In this document: positions 48,601 through 60,850 of the stretch, piece by piece | How positions within the stretch are numbered: the stretch's first letter is position 1 | How the letters are laid out: every line of letters begins with the position of its first letter | Source of the DNA: Ficedula albicollis | Lineage: Eukaryota > Chordata > Aves > Passeriformes > Muscicapidae | Assembly (NCBI RefSeq): GCF_000247815.1 | Contig: NC_021686.1 | Span: 12,526,562 to 12,590,561 of the forward strand | Reading direction: 5' to 3' | DNA: 64,000 nucleotides | Notes under the pieces: generated by a model | Databases searched by the model: none | Seen by the model: only the letters and a program-made list of their open reading frames with translations | Told to the model about the DNA's origin: nothing | Program-made: the position numbers and the translations under genes

Positions 48601-50883
48601 CATCATTTTGTAGTCATTTAGAGCAGAATAACAGGGGTAAGAGCTAAAACATAGGATTGCCTGGTCCCTTTGTCTCACAGCCAGGCTGTTTGCACTGAGC
48701 TTAGTCCATCCTGTGCACAGGAAGCTGAATCTCAGAGAAGTCATAAATTAACTGTTAGGACTAATCCTTTAGGATGTTCATTATTCCAGGAGAAAAAACC
48801 CAAACCAAATAATGAAGTTTTTAGTACTAATAGAGAAGAGGAGCACAGAATGATTAGTAAGCAAAAAGATGAAGATGCTGGGATTTTCTGAGCCCTTCCA
48901 AGTTCAAACTACCTCAAAAGCACTGAGTCCACATTTAAGGAAATGATTGAGAGATGCCTTTGAGATGTATAAGCAGGAGATCCAAGAGATAAAACAGATG
49001 AGGTGAGAAGTAAACCTGGCAATTATTGACATAGAAATTATGATGCCTGAGTGTGAGAAAGGGGGAAATGAAAGAAGAGAAGACCAAGGACTGCCCTCAG
49101 CATAGAGGTGACCAAGAGGGTTTGTGGAGCAAGAAACAGAGAGGGCAGCATTGAGTTAAAGTGTGCATGGACATAACAAATGGGAGGAGAGAATGGGAAA
49201 CTTTAAGGGTTAATAGACCATATATGAGTATGAAAAGACCTGCTGATGAGAAATGGAAGGGTTGGAAAAGGCCACTGGAAAGGTCTCTCTCTCTCAGGTG
49301 ACCCCTGAGGTGGAGGTGGAACTGATTGGCCGTGCAACAATGTCACTGCATCCACTTCATCTTTATTTAAAGTTGCTCCTTTTGTGTGTGAGCTCTCTGC
49401 ACAGCCTCAGCAGTGTGAGTGAGCCGGGCTGCCGTCAGCTCTGAACCTTCCTGCTGTGCTCTGCCCCTCCTTTGATGGTACGTCCCTGATACTTCCCTCC
49501 AGCTCATCTGATTTGCAGAAGCTAAGTGATTCTTAAGCTTTTTTGCCTTTGGTTTTTTTGGGGTTTTTTTCCCTTCCTTTTTCTTCCCATGCTCTGCTCA
49601 GAATGCATTAAAAATGGGAAGGCTGCATAAATGCAAGTCAAACCAAAGATTCCTGAGACCACTGGTGAGTAGTGCCAGCCTCATCCTTGCAGGAGGATGT
49701 GGGATGGTCATTACAAGGCCCTTCCTTGGCAGCTCAAGTGATGATGAATTTGCAGGATGCCATTAAGCTGCCAGGATTTCTCTCTGCCAGTCAATGTGCA
49801 AGTTAAAAAGCTCCACCATTTCCATAAAATAGGGAAGGAGGTGGGTTGGGGCACGGCAACCACTTGGAGTGAGCTGTGCTTCAGTGATGCACCAGCAGCT
49901 CTGAGCAAGGGAGGAGCTGCCAAGTTCCAATGCTCTGTTTTGATCTCTTTCCTCTGCAGCCCTTCTGACCAAGCTTTCCATTTTTTTTTCCTGTCTGTGA
50001 AATGGGAGTGAGCTGAAGTGGCCGTTTCATATTCTGCGTGGCTGAGAGTCTCCTGACATTGGGGCTTTGTTTCCTCCCGGGGAAGGTCAAACGTGGTGCT
50101 GGGGGAGCAGCCAGCAGGAGCTCCCAGGAAATAATCAATAGAGGGAAGCAAGCATGGCTGAGAGATAGCATCTAACCCATGTTTAATAAGAAGGGGAGAG
50201 AGAGGTGCAGAGCCAGGAAGCGGGGGAATGCATTAGGAAAGCCAAGACCCGGTGAGAAACTGCATGATAATGAGGCACAGGTGATAGCACAATGATAAGT
50301 CAGCAGAGCTGGCCGGGGTGGTAATGTCTAGCTTTTCAATTCCAGGCAGGTACTGCTGCGTTTGCAGGAGCTGTGGCTCCTCAGGAGCAGCAGGCATGCG
50401 CCTGTCAATGTGAAACTGGGCAGGAGGGAGCTGGAACCAACCTGCACATGCGCTTGTTCAGAGCTCAGGGTGCAGGGGGGAGCAGGATGCTCACAGCATG
50501 CAGGACCCTGAGCAAGGGGCAGGGAGGGAAGGAAGGGAGATGTGCTGCTGTGGTTCTGTCAGGCTGATGGGCCAGGGGCCCATGGAGCAGAGCTGTTGCC
50601 CCTGGCACAGTGTTCTGCTGCGTTTGGTGGTGCACGGGGCGCTCAGAGGTCCTGATGCAGCTGACCTTCGTTTTCAAGGACACGGCTGACAGTGTCACAA
50701 GTGCTCTGCAGGCTGGTTATGAATGGGCCTGTGACAGACCTGTGCATGCAGCCAAAAATTAATAACCTCCAAGAAAGCTGAGTGGGATAAGTGCACCTAC
50801 TGTAAGGCCACTGGAGCAAGGAAGGGACAGAGAAGTTGGTATATTTTTATTTCACGTTTAGGAGTGCGCAGCCCCTGAAGCCA

Positions 50884-50924
50884 TAATCTGCTGATAAAGG
50901 CTGTAATCTGCTGATAAAAGCCTA
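50884..50924. repeat. 20-bp tandem duplication
   Basis: TAATCTGCTGATAAAGGCTG at 50884 is followed directly by TAATCTGCTGATAAAAGCCT at 50904. The exact 20-base period and three late differences indicate a simple tandem duplication. Confidence 0.85.
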
Positions 50925-52113
50925 GTTTAATTCCAGGTTTCCTGTAAGTACCAATCACCCAAAATGCTATTTCACCAGGAACTGTCTTCCCTTAACTGGC
51001 TCCAGCAGGAAGCCATGGGAAAGGCAGGGAATGAATCCATCTCCGTGTTTGCCAGTTGTATGAACTCCACACAGTGCAGTGGGAGCCGTGGGTGTGATTG
51101 TGTTTATCCACATGCCAAAGTCACACCCATCCCAGGGTAAATACATTGGAGCACCTGGTTTTGCCAGAGATAGCTGGAACATGCCTGAGCATCCAGAGGG
51201 GTTGAGTGTTGTATCTGTTGAAAAATATAGTGGCTCTACCTGAGGATTTTCCCCATAGTCTCATGTTAATACCCTGGCTGCTTCAGCCATGGCATGCAGA
51301 TGCCACTTTAAAAAGAAAAATTGCCCTTCCTAACAAATTTTGCTTCATCTCTGCCTCCAGCTTTTCCCCCCAAAATAATTTTGACTGTGTAAGTCTCAAA
51401 ATAGACAATCTCTTCTGTTTCAGACTGACTTTAAATCTTCCCTTTAGTGTCAAGTGGTCGGGAAACAGATATTCATCCAGTTGGGAAAAGATGCATTGCT
51501 TTCCAGAGGCCACAGAACTTGCATCCAGCCTAGAAAGTCCTCAACTTAATGCACTGCAGTTTAGTGACATGTTTACCCACACAAACTCTACTTGCTGATG
51601 GTCTCTAAAGGGCTCTGGACTTAAGTTAGCAAGGGAAACTTGACATGGCATTGCACCTAATCTGGCACGTGCTGTGCCCAGCACATCTGCTTGCTGGTTT
51701 CATGAAGATCACCGGACAAACTGCAGCATGAGGATGTTCCTGAGCCTCTCACACCCTGGCTTTCTTGGTGTGTCGCCATCCAAGGTGAGTGCTTAGTAAA
51801 AATGCATTAATTCTGTGTGGAGGATCTGATGGGGGCAGGCAGAACAGGATGAGTTCATTAACTGCCACTTGGACATTTGGTTCAGAGAGAGAAGGCAGTC
51901 TGGGTGGTCCCAAGGAGGAGAGTAAGGGAAGAACTGCCTCATAGCTGTGTCACTGCTGCTTCATCCCTGTCCCTGAAAAGCTACACCTGCTCACACAGTC
52001 TCTTCCTGTATTGGATTGTTGAGACACTGGTTTTTGCTTAGAACGGGTTCAGGTTGTGGAAGCCGAAATATGAACTAACTGCACTGCCTGAATTTTGGGG
52101 TTATATAGAACAC

Positions 52114-52114
52114 C

Positions 52115-52161
<47 letters not shown>

Positions 52162-52296
52162 TATGTATGTATGTATGTATGTATGTATATGTATATATAT
52201 ATATGTATATATATATCTATGTATGTATGTATGTATATGTATATGTATATATGTATATGTATATATATTATATATTTCTATGTACATATGTATGTG
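52114..52296. repeat. Compound TA / TATG microsatellite
   Basis: A (TA)n run from 52114 passes into several blocks of (TATG)n, mixed with TATATG units, up to about 52296. The tract gives Tyr/Ile/Met/Cys-rich open frames in several phases, which are artefacts. Confidence 0.95.
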
Positions 52297-53924
52297 GAAT
52301 AAAAATTGTCCAATGTTAATAGCATTTGTAAGCAGCTCAGGTCCTGGAATATGCAGTCTCTTACTGATGTTTCACACTCAGAACAGGAGGGAGCCTGGCT
52401 CAAGGTGGACTTGCTGTGCAAGCAGATTGCATCAGGCAGGAGGCAGTGCTGCCATGGGTCACCTGCCCTTTGCTTCCCCACCCAGTAAATCCTCCCAGTA
52501 CAGAGCTGAGACATTGCCAGGCAGGGGGCAGGCAACACTGGCATGAGCCCCATTTTTTGGTATTTCATTATCACAGTTAACATAGCTACATATGTGAGTT
52601 CATGAACAAGCAGAATGTCCCATTTCTTAGTCCAAGGTTTTCTGACTGTCTCTTGGTGCTGGAAGGCAGCATCTCTCAAACTGTCTTTTTTTTTTTTCAG
52701 AACAAGCTGTTTAATATTAATGCTGATTACCCAATTGCTCATTTCAGGGAGAGCAGTGGCAACTTTCAGAGCTTTGGGGACTTAATTTTCTTCTGGATTT
52801 ATGGGCAGCCACCCAGATAGATCTCTCCAGCATGGATTCTTTTCTCCATCATCTGTTTTTTTGCAGACAGCACTCTAAAGATATTCGAGTACAAGCTATT
52901 TCACACAAATCCTTGGCTTTCCCCATGTTTTCTGTTTCCTTGTTAAGTATAACAGTGTGTTTATGATATTTTTAACATTTTTGCAGAAGATCAAGCCAGT
53001 CAGGATACAGCTACAATACCCTGGAAAGACAGATGTGTTTGACATACTTGACTGTGAACTGTCAGCATCTAGGGGGTGATAGTGGATAAGGTAAGGAAGA
53101 GTTGCCTGAAGAACATTTAGAAAGAGAAAATGAGAGAAAGCTCTGTTCTTCCAAGGCATTGCCTGAGGAGGATCTACTGCAAATTACCAGCATCCAGCAT
53201 TATACCAGTTCTGAACTATAAATTACTTTTGTTTAAGTTTGAACCTACATGTGGAGGTCACTGTGCTGAAGTCCCTCCACCCTTTAGTGCAGGCATTCCC
53301 CTGCTACTGCGAGCTCTGTGCAAAAATTGAGTCTGCATTTACCGCGAGTGTCGTGGTGTCTCATTAAACTGTCAGTGCTTGCAGAAAGTGCTAAACCCTG
53401 ATGGGTTTTCCACAAGCCTCTGCCTGGGAAGAGGGAGAGGTGTCACAAAGTGACATGTCAACAGAGGCCGTGTAGTTTGTGCTCCTCACACTGCACATCA
53501 TTTCCTACCCGTACATACTCTCCTCCCGCAGGATGAGAAACATATGAATCAGTCCTGATGCCTGCTCCATGTACTATAAATTAGAGAAAGATGCAGCTGG
53601 TTTGTCTTTTCATTTTCTGTGCTCTTTAATTGCCTCTTCACTATATCATCCAGTGTCCCTTTCTCCAGCCTCTTTCATATCCATCTTTGAGAATGATGAG
53701 CAGTTGAGTGTGACATGCCCCGAAGGTGACTGTCAAAACACGCTGAATTATGCAGTGGTCCAGTATTCCTTTTCTTCTCTCTCCTTCTCCTTTAAGTATT
53801 GCTGGAAGAAGAGTTGTGGTGATCAATTGTGAGGTCAGGATTTCCTTTCAGATTGGGTGGGACACTTTGGATTTTGTATGATTTAAAATGTAAACCGTGG
53901 CAAGTCTTTTGGTGTGTTGAAGCT

Positions 53925-54096
53925 GTCCAGAGTGTCGATGTGAAGCATTGTGGAGTCTCCTTCTCTGGAGACATTTGAAAGCTGTCTGATACACAGTTCA
54001 GAGTACAGTGCTCTGAGGAACCTGCTTGAGCAGGGAGGTTGGACCAGGTGACCCACTGTGGTCCTTTCTAACCTTACCCATTCTGTGACAGAATCC
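53925..54096 (+). mobile_element. CR1 LINE 3' fragment
   Basis: GTGGAGTCTCCTTCTCTGG, AGACATTTGAAAGCTG, GCTCTGAGGAACCTGC, GGGAGGTTGGACCAGG, TGACCCACTGTGGTCC and CCATTCTGTGACAGAATCC are in CR1 3' order on the plus strand. The subfamily differs from the copies at 28715 and 59546, as it has the 'ggttggaccaggtgaccc' module. Confidence 0.85.
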
Positions 54097-54816
54097 TGGG
54101 TTTCTGCAGATCCCTCCACACATCCCACCATGAACTCCTGCTCGTTCCCCACTTTGTATTCTAAGTTTTTTTTTAGTTTCAAATGACTGACTTAATTGGC
54201 TTTCTGATGGCCAGATACTTCTGTGTAATGACACCTTCCCAGGGATTAATCTGGTTTTTTAATTTAAGGAGGAAATGTCTGGGACTGTGTCTGGGACTAG
54301 TGTTGTGCTGGTTTGTGCAGTTCCCATCTCTCCCTGTCTATCACTACCATAAAGCTGTGGTTAAAGAAACCTTTTCTGCCTTAAGGCAGAACAGGAGGAG
54401 ATGCGTGTAGGCTGTGCTGACATTATCTTTGGTAGCTGTGCTGGAGCTTGGCAGCAGCTCCCAGGGCCAGGTGGCCCCATCCAGCTGTCCCCATCCCCAG
54501 TGGAAGCAGCACTCCATGAGCCAACATTCCCATATGGCTGAGCAGCCCTGCCTGGGGACCCTGTGACGTGGGGAGGGCAGGGGGCTCTTGAGCCAGGGGT
54601 GTCCCCAGGCTGGGACTGAGCCAGGCTGGGTCCCTCCTGCCAGCCCTGAGCCGGGCTGTGCTGCTGGGGAGGAGGAGCAGGCTCCCCAGGGACGTGCCTT
54701 TTAAAGCACATTGCAGTCACAAAATTTAATTGACACATTTCAGAGTCTTAAACCTGAAGTGCAGCCTCGGGAAGAGGGAATGCCTTTTAGGCTTCTTTGA
54801 AGGATCCAGGATTTTA

Positions 54817-54868
54817 TGTAATAATAACAGCAACAACAACAGCAATAATAATAATAACAACAACTACT
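54817..54868. repeat. AAT/AAC trinucleotide-rich microsatellite
   Basis: AATAATAACAG, CAACAACAACAGC, AATAATAATAATAAC and AACAACAACT follow each other, an interrupted trinucleotide array. It produces an Asn/Ser run in a plus-strand frame, with no sign of a gene. Confidence 0.9.
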
Positions 54869-55737
54869 TAGCTAGGACCTACACAAAATCATTGATGTTT
54901 GCCTTTGCCATCAGCTTAATGTGCATTTTGCTGATGCACAACTCCTGGTTGATACTGTTGCATAAATAAAATAAGCCCTGTTAATTTTAAACTACTTGAG
55001 AAACGTGTACATGCAAAAATGTAAAGCTTACAGAAAAAGGGCAAAATCAGCAGGAAAAGAGAGGGATTATTTTCAACAGTGCCCTTTTAATTAGAGCAAT
55101 AATTAATTCTTTTCCCTGACATGCACATACAGATTACTCTTTTAAAATATTCCAGCTTGAAATAAAATGACTTAAAGCTACATAGCGGAAGAACAGATTG
55201 TAAATCTAAAGGAGAAAAATCAGGACTGTGTGTATTTTGAGCATTCCTTTGGAATCCAAAATGGTCACTGGAATGCATGCTATAAAACCTAATGGCAAGG
55301 TGTGCAAAATACTCCTCCAGACATGAGTGCTGAGAACAGGCAGAGGCTTCGTGCAGGCACCGGGTCCGATGAAGTGGAAAATGGAGTTAATATTTTGCAC
55401 ATACACAAATCAAAGCAACTGTGCTCCCTTCCAGGGGACAAAATGCTTCCTGCTGTTGGTCTAGGTGCACTGTGTATTGCCATAACTTTTTCTGGCCTTA
55501 TGGACTTTGAAGGTTGCTCAGGGAGGAATCTTGCTTGCCAAGTGGATGTGGAAGCAGGAGATCACTTTAGGAGGGGAGGGGGAAAGGCAGAAGCAGGTGC
55601 AGGTGGGAGGAGGAGGAGGTGGAAGGCCAGTGATGGTGCAGCACCAGAGCTGGGTTGGACATGGGACCAGCTGTCCTGCCCCATGTCTGAGCTCATGAAG
55701 AGTTTGGACATTCTCTCAGGTGAATTCCTGGGGTTGT

Positions 55738-55810
55738 GCTGTGCAGGGCCAGGAGCTGGATTCACTGATCCCTGTGGGTGCATTCCAGTTCAGGATATTC
55801 TATGATTCCT
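55738..55810 (+). mobile_element. CR1 LINE 3' tail
   Basis: AGGGCCAGGAGCTGGATTC, ACTGATCCCTGTGGGTGC and CATTCCAGTTCAGGATATTC followed by TATGATTCC match the CR1 subfamily that ends 'ccaactcaggatattctatgattc'. Plus-strand orientation, strongly 5'-truncated. It lies inside plus-strand open frames at 55302-55805 and 55720-56277, which argues against those being genes. Confidence 0.8.
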
Positions 55811-56617
55811 CAGCCAAGGGAGATGCCAGCGAGCCTCTGGGGGCCTGTTTCTTTTGGTGGGGGCTGTGGAACATGGATGGTCTCACTGGGGGGAAGTGGG
55901 CCTGCTGTGAGGGTCTGCACTGTGATTGTGGTGATGGAGAAATGACAGAGGAAAAACAGGGCAACACATCAAAGGCTGTTGGAGAGGCCAAAGGTGAAGA
56001 GAGGGGAGAAAAGAGATGTGTTTGTGGAGGAATGCAGGCATCCATTGCTTATACCATTTCTTATGATATCATCACACAACTCCCTTTACAACTCCCCCGG
56101 CTGTGCCAGAGGAAGCTGCAGTGTGGCAGCCAGACCCCAGCCTGCAGCCAATTGCTCCCAACCAGCATCTCTGTGAGGCAGCACCAGCACCTGGAGCTCG
56201 GGCTCTCAGCACCCTGGAAAGCCTCTGAAAAGCTTTGGGCACAGCAGGGAAGCATCTCACTGCCTCCCTGTGATTAGACTTGTGAAAATGCCTCCATGGA
56301 GGAGAAAAGCCTGAAGAGCTTGCTCCTGGGTGGGACATTTCTCCTAAGGGCTGATCCTGCAAGCAGGTAGTGCCAGCCCAGCCCAGGATTGCATTGCTGA
56401 GTTGTGCTGCCCAGCCAGGGTTTAATTTCTTATGGTGGTGATTAAGACTACTCATTTAGGGACATAAAAGGAGTTGGCCCTCTAATTGCATGTACAGATG
56501 TTTGCAGACATAAAGCAAAATGATGCAGGGAGGCTGTAGCATCCTGCTCGCTGTTCTGTACAGGGAGACCGGTGCCAAAATGAGGAATTAGAAGGACAGC
56601 ATGAAAAATAAATGTAA

Positions 56618-56810
56618 GGAGCTTTTGTTCACCTGTAAAGGAGTTCATACTGGAATGGTCATCAAAGGAGAGGTGGAAAGAGAGTGTGTGTGGGGAGCTT
56701 TTGTTCACCTGTAAAGGAGTTCATACTGGAATGGTCATCAAAGGAGAGGTGGAAAGAGAATGTGTGTGTATGGTCATCAAAGGAGAGGTGGAAAGAGAGT
56801 GTGTGTGGGG
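56618..56810 (+). repeat. 76-bp tandem duplication with a 39-bp partial copy
   Basis: The segment beginning GGAGCTTTTGTTCACCTG at 56618 is repeated almost exactly from 56694. A third, partial copy restarts at TGGTCATCAAAGGAGAGG (56771) after only 39 bases and ends near 56810. It looks like unequal exchange or slippage through a GTGTGTGT-rich joint. Confidence 0.93.
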
Positions 56811-58604
56811 GGAGAATGGAGTTCCTGTTGTCCATGCTGGGTTGTTTTGCTGTACCCAGGGCAGGCTTCGGGCCACAGAGCCACAATCAGCAGTGCAGCC
56901 ACGAAGACCTCACCAGCCCAATCTCCAGTGGTGCTAATTAAGAGAAAAGAGTTTCTTCCATTTCCTTTTTGACAAACTGATTTCCACACATCATTTCATT
57001 CAGTTACTTTTCTCCAGAGACTGGCAAGCCAGGGAAATGCTGTTCCCTTTGTCGTTGCTGTTAATTAAGGCAGGGCTGAGGCACCCTGGTGAACCTCAGG
57101 TACCTCTCAATTTGCAGAGGGCTTTGCAGCACTGAGATGAGCTGCAGGGCTGGAGACATGTTTCACCAGGAGCCCCAGAGATCCACAAAACCCTTGATTA
57201 CAGGATGGAAGTCTGGTTCATCCAAATTGTGGAGGTACAAAGGAGTTGTAATGCTGTATTTTCACCTGCTAGAGTGGTCTAAAAATTACCTTTTTTTTGC
57301 TTCTAATGAACCTCAAGTCTTGTCTTGTTCAGCTGAATGCAAAGAGGACATGGTGTAGTAGGGGGCCTCAGGGATGCTTCCTGGGTGCTCCACACATCTG
57401 CTCCTTTGCCTTGGGCACGTGCTGCTGCTCCCTCCTGCCTCTCCTGGTTTGCATGAAGTCCCACGTGGCTGAAGAACCTGTCTGCAATCCTCCTCTCTGC
57501 AGGGGCCTCATCTCCTTTGGAGAGCAGTGAGGGGTTTGCTCCTACCCTCCAGTGTCTGTGTGACCTCTCAGCCTACTCTTTGGTGGATTAAAAGGAACAT
57601 TTTCTTTCCCTACCCATCTTCTCTGTAGCTTGATTCATGATCTGAGGAGAGATGTATGTGGGCATGTACCAAATTTCCTGGGTTGGTTGGGATTTGCCTT
57701 TCATGTGTGTCCAGGCAGGTGCAGCCCATCCTCATTCAGTGCCACATTGCAGCTCTAAGTGCCAGTGCTTCTCCAGGGGCCAATGGCTGCAGTTTTCTGT
57801 GGTGAGACCCACCCTGCATAACCACCTTTCTTCTTCTGTTTAGCAGTTCCAGTTTCATTTCTTGCTTGCCCTTGACCAGCACGTGGCACTGACTTTGGTC
57901 TGGAGAGGTTGTATAAGTAAAGGCAGTCACAGCACATGTCATTTGGGGTGATAAATGGTTAAATGTGTCAAGTTCAGCCCATAGCACTGATATGTCGGGT
58001 CTTTTCTTTGTTTGTTTCAGGGCACATCCAAGTTTTGAGGTCAGCTAAAGGTGATGGAGATGACTCCTTAATTGAAAGGGGTCAGAGTGCTGCGTATTTC
58101 TCTTGCATTAACATTCTGTGCATTTTCCTTTTTAAACCCAAAGGTTCTGTCCACTGTTCCTTGCTGGCCTTCAAAAAGTGAACTCCTGGTAAAGGGCTTA
58201 AAAGACAATATTAAAAGGGGAGGAAAAAAAGCCTGAAAAGGGGATTACAAATCCAATAAAAATTGCTCTCAAGAGTAGACAGTATCTGCTGGACAGGAAA
58301 TATATTTGAGTTTCTGACTAGCTGCAAAATACCTCAGCCACAGAAAGTCCTGAGCAGAGGGTGAGCCTGGTGCTCAGTTAATCATCAAAGACAAGCAGAG
58401 GACACTCAGCTTGCACAGGGATCAAGTCTGCAGCCACCTCATGCATATTGCAGTGGCTCTGCCTGCGCGGGTGCTGGAGCGCCGATGGAGCAGCAGCTGC
58501 TGCAGAGGAATTTGCTGATGCCTCTTGGTGTGTGCAGGCTGTGCTATGGGGATGGATTGCTGGCTCTGGGAGGTGACAGCCAGCCCACTGTACACTTGGC
58601 TCAC

Positions 58605-58718
58605 CAGCTGCTTGGGGTACGTGGCTGTCACGTGGAGGTCTTTGGTGGTCTGGGATATGGAGAGTTCTGAAATAGGCAGTTCTGTGCTTTTGCCCAGTGC
58701 ATTGGTCACAGCTTTCTT
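58605..58718 (-). CDS. Candidate internal exon, unknown protein
   Basis: On the minus strand the block follows TTGCCTCCCCTCCAG, a pyrimidine-rich acceptor, and ends CAGCTG before GTGAGC. All 38 codons are open (phase 0 in, phase 0 out), which would allow direct joining to the phase-0 start at 46456, although other exons may lie between. The product is Ser/Thr-rich (KSTELPISELSISQTTKDL, then TYPKQL). The frame stays open to a TGA at 58422, so the segment could instead be a terminal exon ending there. No family recognised. Confidence 0.25.
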
Positions 58719-59545
58719 CTGGAGGGGAGGCAAGTTATTTGGGCATGCAGGTGTCAACAGCAGATGCTACTTCTAAATCTCTCTGCTTTGTGAGGGATTA
58801 TTGGCTATTGCACTCATCCTATGCATCCTATCAATTATCACATGGATAATTGAAGAGTTTTCATCTCCTATTCAGGATCTGACCACAGAGGTGAAAGTGC
58901 TTTCAGCCCCACCAGCAGACAGTGGAGTTCCAATTCTGGAGCTGGAGACAGGCAGCTCCAATTCTGCCTGTGTTCCATTCCCTGAAGGCTTTAGTGCTGC
59001 AGGCTGGCAGTGTTGGTCCCTTCTTTCAGTGGATGCTCTTTATGTCAGAGGGAGCAGGGCTGGGACAGGCAGGATGCTGGCACAGCTCCCTCTCTGTGCA
59101 GGGCATGTGCAGTGCCTCCTGGAGACTTTGTTGGAGTCTTTCTAAGAGCATCTGCCTCCAGTGGGGTAATTAGTACTCTCAGGCTGTAGTAGTGAGTATC
59201 TCGTTGATGGAATATGAAAGTGAGCAAAATGTCAGTTCAGCACTGTGTGGAGGCCTCACTGACACACAGGCTGCTTCTGAAATTGCTGGCGTTTTTTTCA
59301 GTTAATTGCCTTTTTAATCATAGTGAAATCGCTCCTATTTGCATGAATATTCCAACAGCAGGATCAGTTTGCTCTTGTCACAGACACTCACTACATATCA
59401 CATTCAGTTTTGCTTAATATGCCCCATATTTAGAGGATCAACCTTTTTTCCTCAGTTTTATTCTTTTGTTTCCCTTTGGCTGCCACAGGATGGGCAAATA
59501 TTTTTTGTTTATTTCAAAAGATGTCTTGAAATAAATAAAATGTGT

Positions 59546-59896
59546 GGAGAAGAGAAGGCTCTAGGGAGAACTTATGGCAGACTTGCAGTACCAAACAGGG
59601 AATTACAGGAGAGCAGGAGGGGGACTTACAAGGGCATGAGGTGATAGGACAAGGGGGAATGGTTTCTAATTTACAGAAGGCAGGGTTAGATTGGATATAA
59701 GGAAGAAATTCTTCCTGGTGAGGGTGGTGAGGCCCTGGCACAGGTTGCCCAGAGAATCTGAGGCTGCCCCATCCCTGGAAGTGTCCAAGGCCAGGTTGGA
59801 TGGAGCTGGGATAGTGGAAGATGTCCCTGTCCATGGCAGGGGTTGAAACTGGACGATCTTTAAGGTCCCTTACAACACAACCCATTCTATGTTTTT
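59546..59896 (+). mobile_element. CR1 LINE, longest copy in the window
   Basis: About 350 bases of CR1 3' region on the plus strand: AGAGAAGGCTCTAGGGAG, TTACAAGGGCATGAGG, GATAGGACAAGGGGGAATGG, TATAAGGAAGAAATTCTTCC, GAGGCCCTGGCACAGG, CCCCATCCCTGGAAGTGTCC and AACTGGACGATCTTTAAGG, ending CCCATTCTATG. It lies in the 3' noncoding end and carries no functional ORF. An open minus-strand frame of 123 codons here is simply its antisense. Confidence 0.95.
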
Positions 59897-60639
59897 GTCA
59901 TTATCTATTCTCCTCTGCCCCTTAACACCTGCCAACTCCCCGAAGGCTCCCTGAGAATTAGAAGGCTGAATTCCTGGGAGTGATTCCTGGAGTGGTACTG
60001 CTGTTCACCCTGCCATCATCAGTATGAAGTGCTCCTGATGTGGTGTAAAATGTAAAACCACTTGCATCCACACAGTCCTTGTCAGTGCCAGCACCACTCG
60101 GGTCTGGTACAACTGCTGGGCATGGGAGATGTGCCCTTGGTCAGGTGCTTGTACAAACCACCCAACAAACCCAACAATTCAGTGTTCAGGCTGTTCACAG
60201 GACCAGAGGCCACAGATGGGGACAGGCAGCTAAGGGACTGCACGGAGCAGGGGGCAGTGACCTCAGCAGCCTGGCCGGGGTGGTAGCCCAGCTGCAGACC
60301 TTGCTTGGGTGGCTGTTCTGGTGCAGCAGGAGGAGCTGGCATGGCCAGGGATGCCCTTTGCTCTGAGCTCTCCCTGCCAGAGCAGAAGGGAGGGCAGAGC
60401 TCCAGCCTGCATTGGAGACCTGGCTCCATCACCACCCTTGGCTCATTGGCAGGAGGAGGATCTGCATCCTCCAGGGGGTGTTGGAAACAACCTGTCGTGT
60501 TGGAGACACTCCTGTGATGAGGATGTCACAGCTCCCTCAGCTGGATGTTGGTAGGGGGCAGTGAAAACTTGCAGCACACGAAGATGGACCCAGTAAAGCA
60601 GTAGGAAACAGGCTGGGCAATCAGTCATCTCCAACTGTC

Positions 60640-60850
60640 AACTTTTAAGCAGAAAACATTGATTTTAATGGTAATTTCTGCATAAAAATTAATGGCACTA
60701 TAAAATCTTAATTTGGAGTTTCAGAACAAATAATGTAATAGTAAAAGGCAGCATCCTGGAGTAATTTGAAAATGAATTAGGCCAGTGGAATGAAACTCTC
60801 CCCACTGAGACGCCTTTAATTGATCATCTCTGTAACAGCTAGTTTACAAA
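60640..60850. promoter_or_regulatory. AT-rich candidate noncoding element
   Basis: Contains TTGATTTTAATGGTAATTTC, ATAAAAATTAATGG, AAATAATGTAATAG, GAGTAATTTG, AATGAATTAGG and CTTTAATTGATC in 200 bases, with one CpG (GACGCC). No repeat or coding signature. The density of homeodomain-type words suggests, but does not show, a conserved noncoding element. Confidence 0.25.

Larger units (their letters stand above)
48601..53924. other. Gene-poor stretch, two possible plus-strand exons
   Basis: Mostly unique-looking sequence with small repeats. Two plus-strand blocks with splice-like borders (51708-51784 and 52987-53090) are described as findings. A poly-T run occurs near 52685. No recognised protein or transposon apart from the features listed separately. 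Confidence 0.35.

Noticed and set aside
47735..48744. Open frames of about 255-303 codons on both strands
   Set aside because: They are translations of the ATCC microsatellite (SIHP or MDGW repeats) plus short flanks.
52054..52546. Tyr/Ile/Cys/Met-rich frames suggestive of a membrane peptide
   Set aside because: They are translations of the TA/TATG microsatellite.
55302..56277. Two overlapping plus-strand frames of 167 and 185 codons
   Set aside because: They run through a CR1 3' tail at 55738-55810, and the peptides have no recognisable features.
57240..57360. Minus-strand block with acceptor CTTTGCATTCAG and donor AAG before GTAATT
   Set aside because: All three frames contain stops, so it could only be noncoding, and nothing else supports it.
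40566..58718. Assigning a named gene (for example a BCAS1-like protein with repeated FF motifs) to the candidate minus-strand exons
   Set aside because: Only a general resemblance in short hydrophobic motifs; no residue-level alignment could be supported, so no gene symbol is given.
59514..59885. Minus-strand open frame of 123 codons
   Set aside because: It is the antisense of the CR1 copy at 59546-59896.
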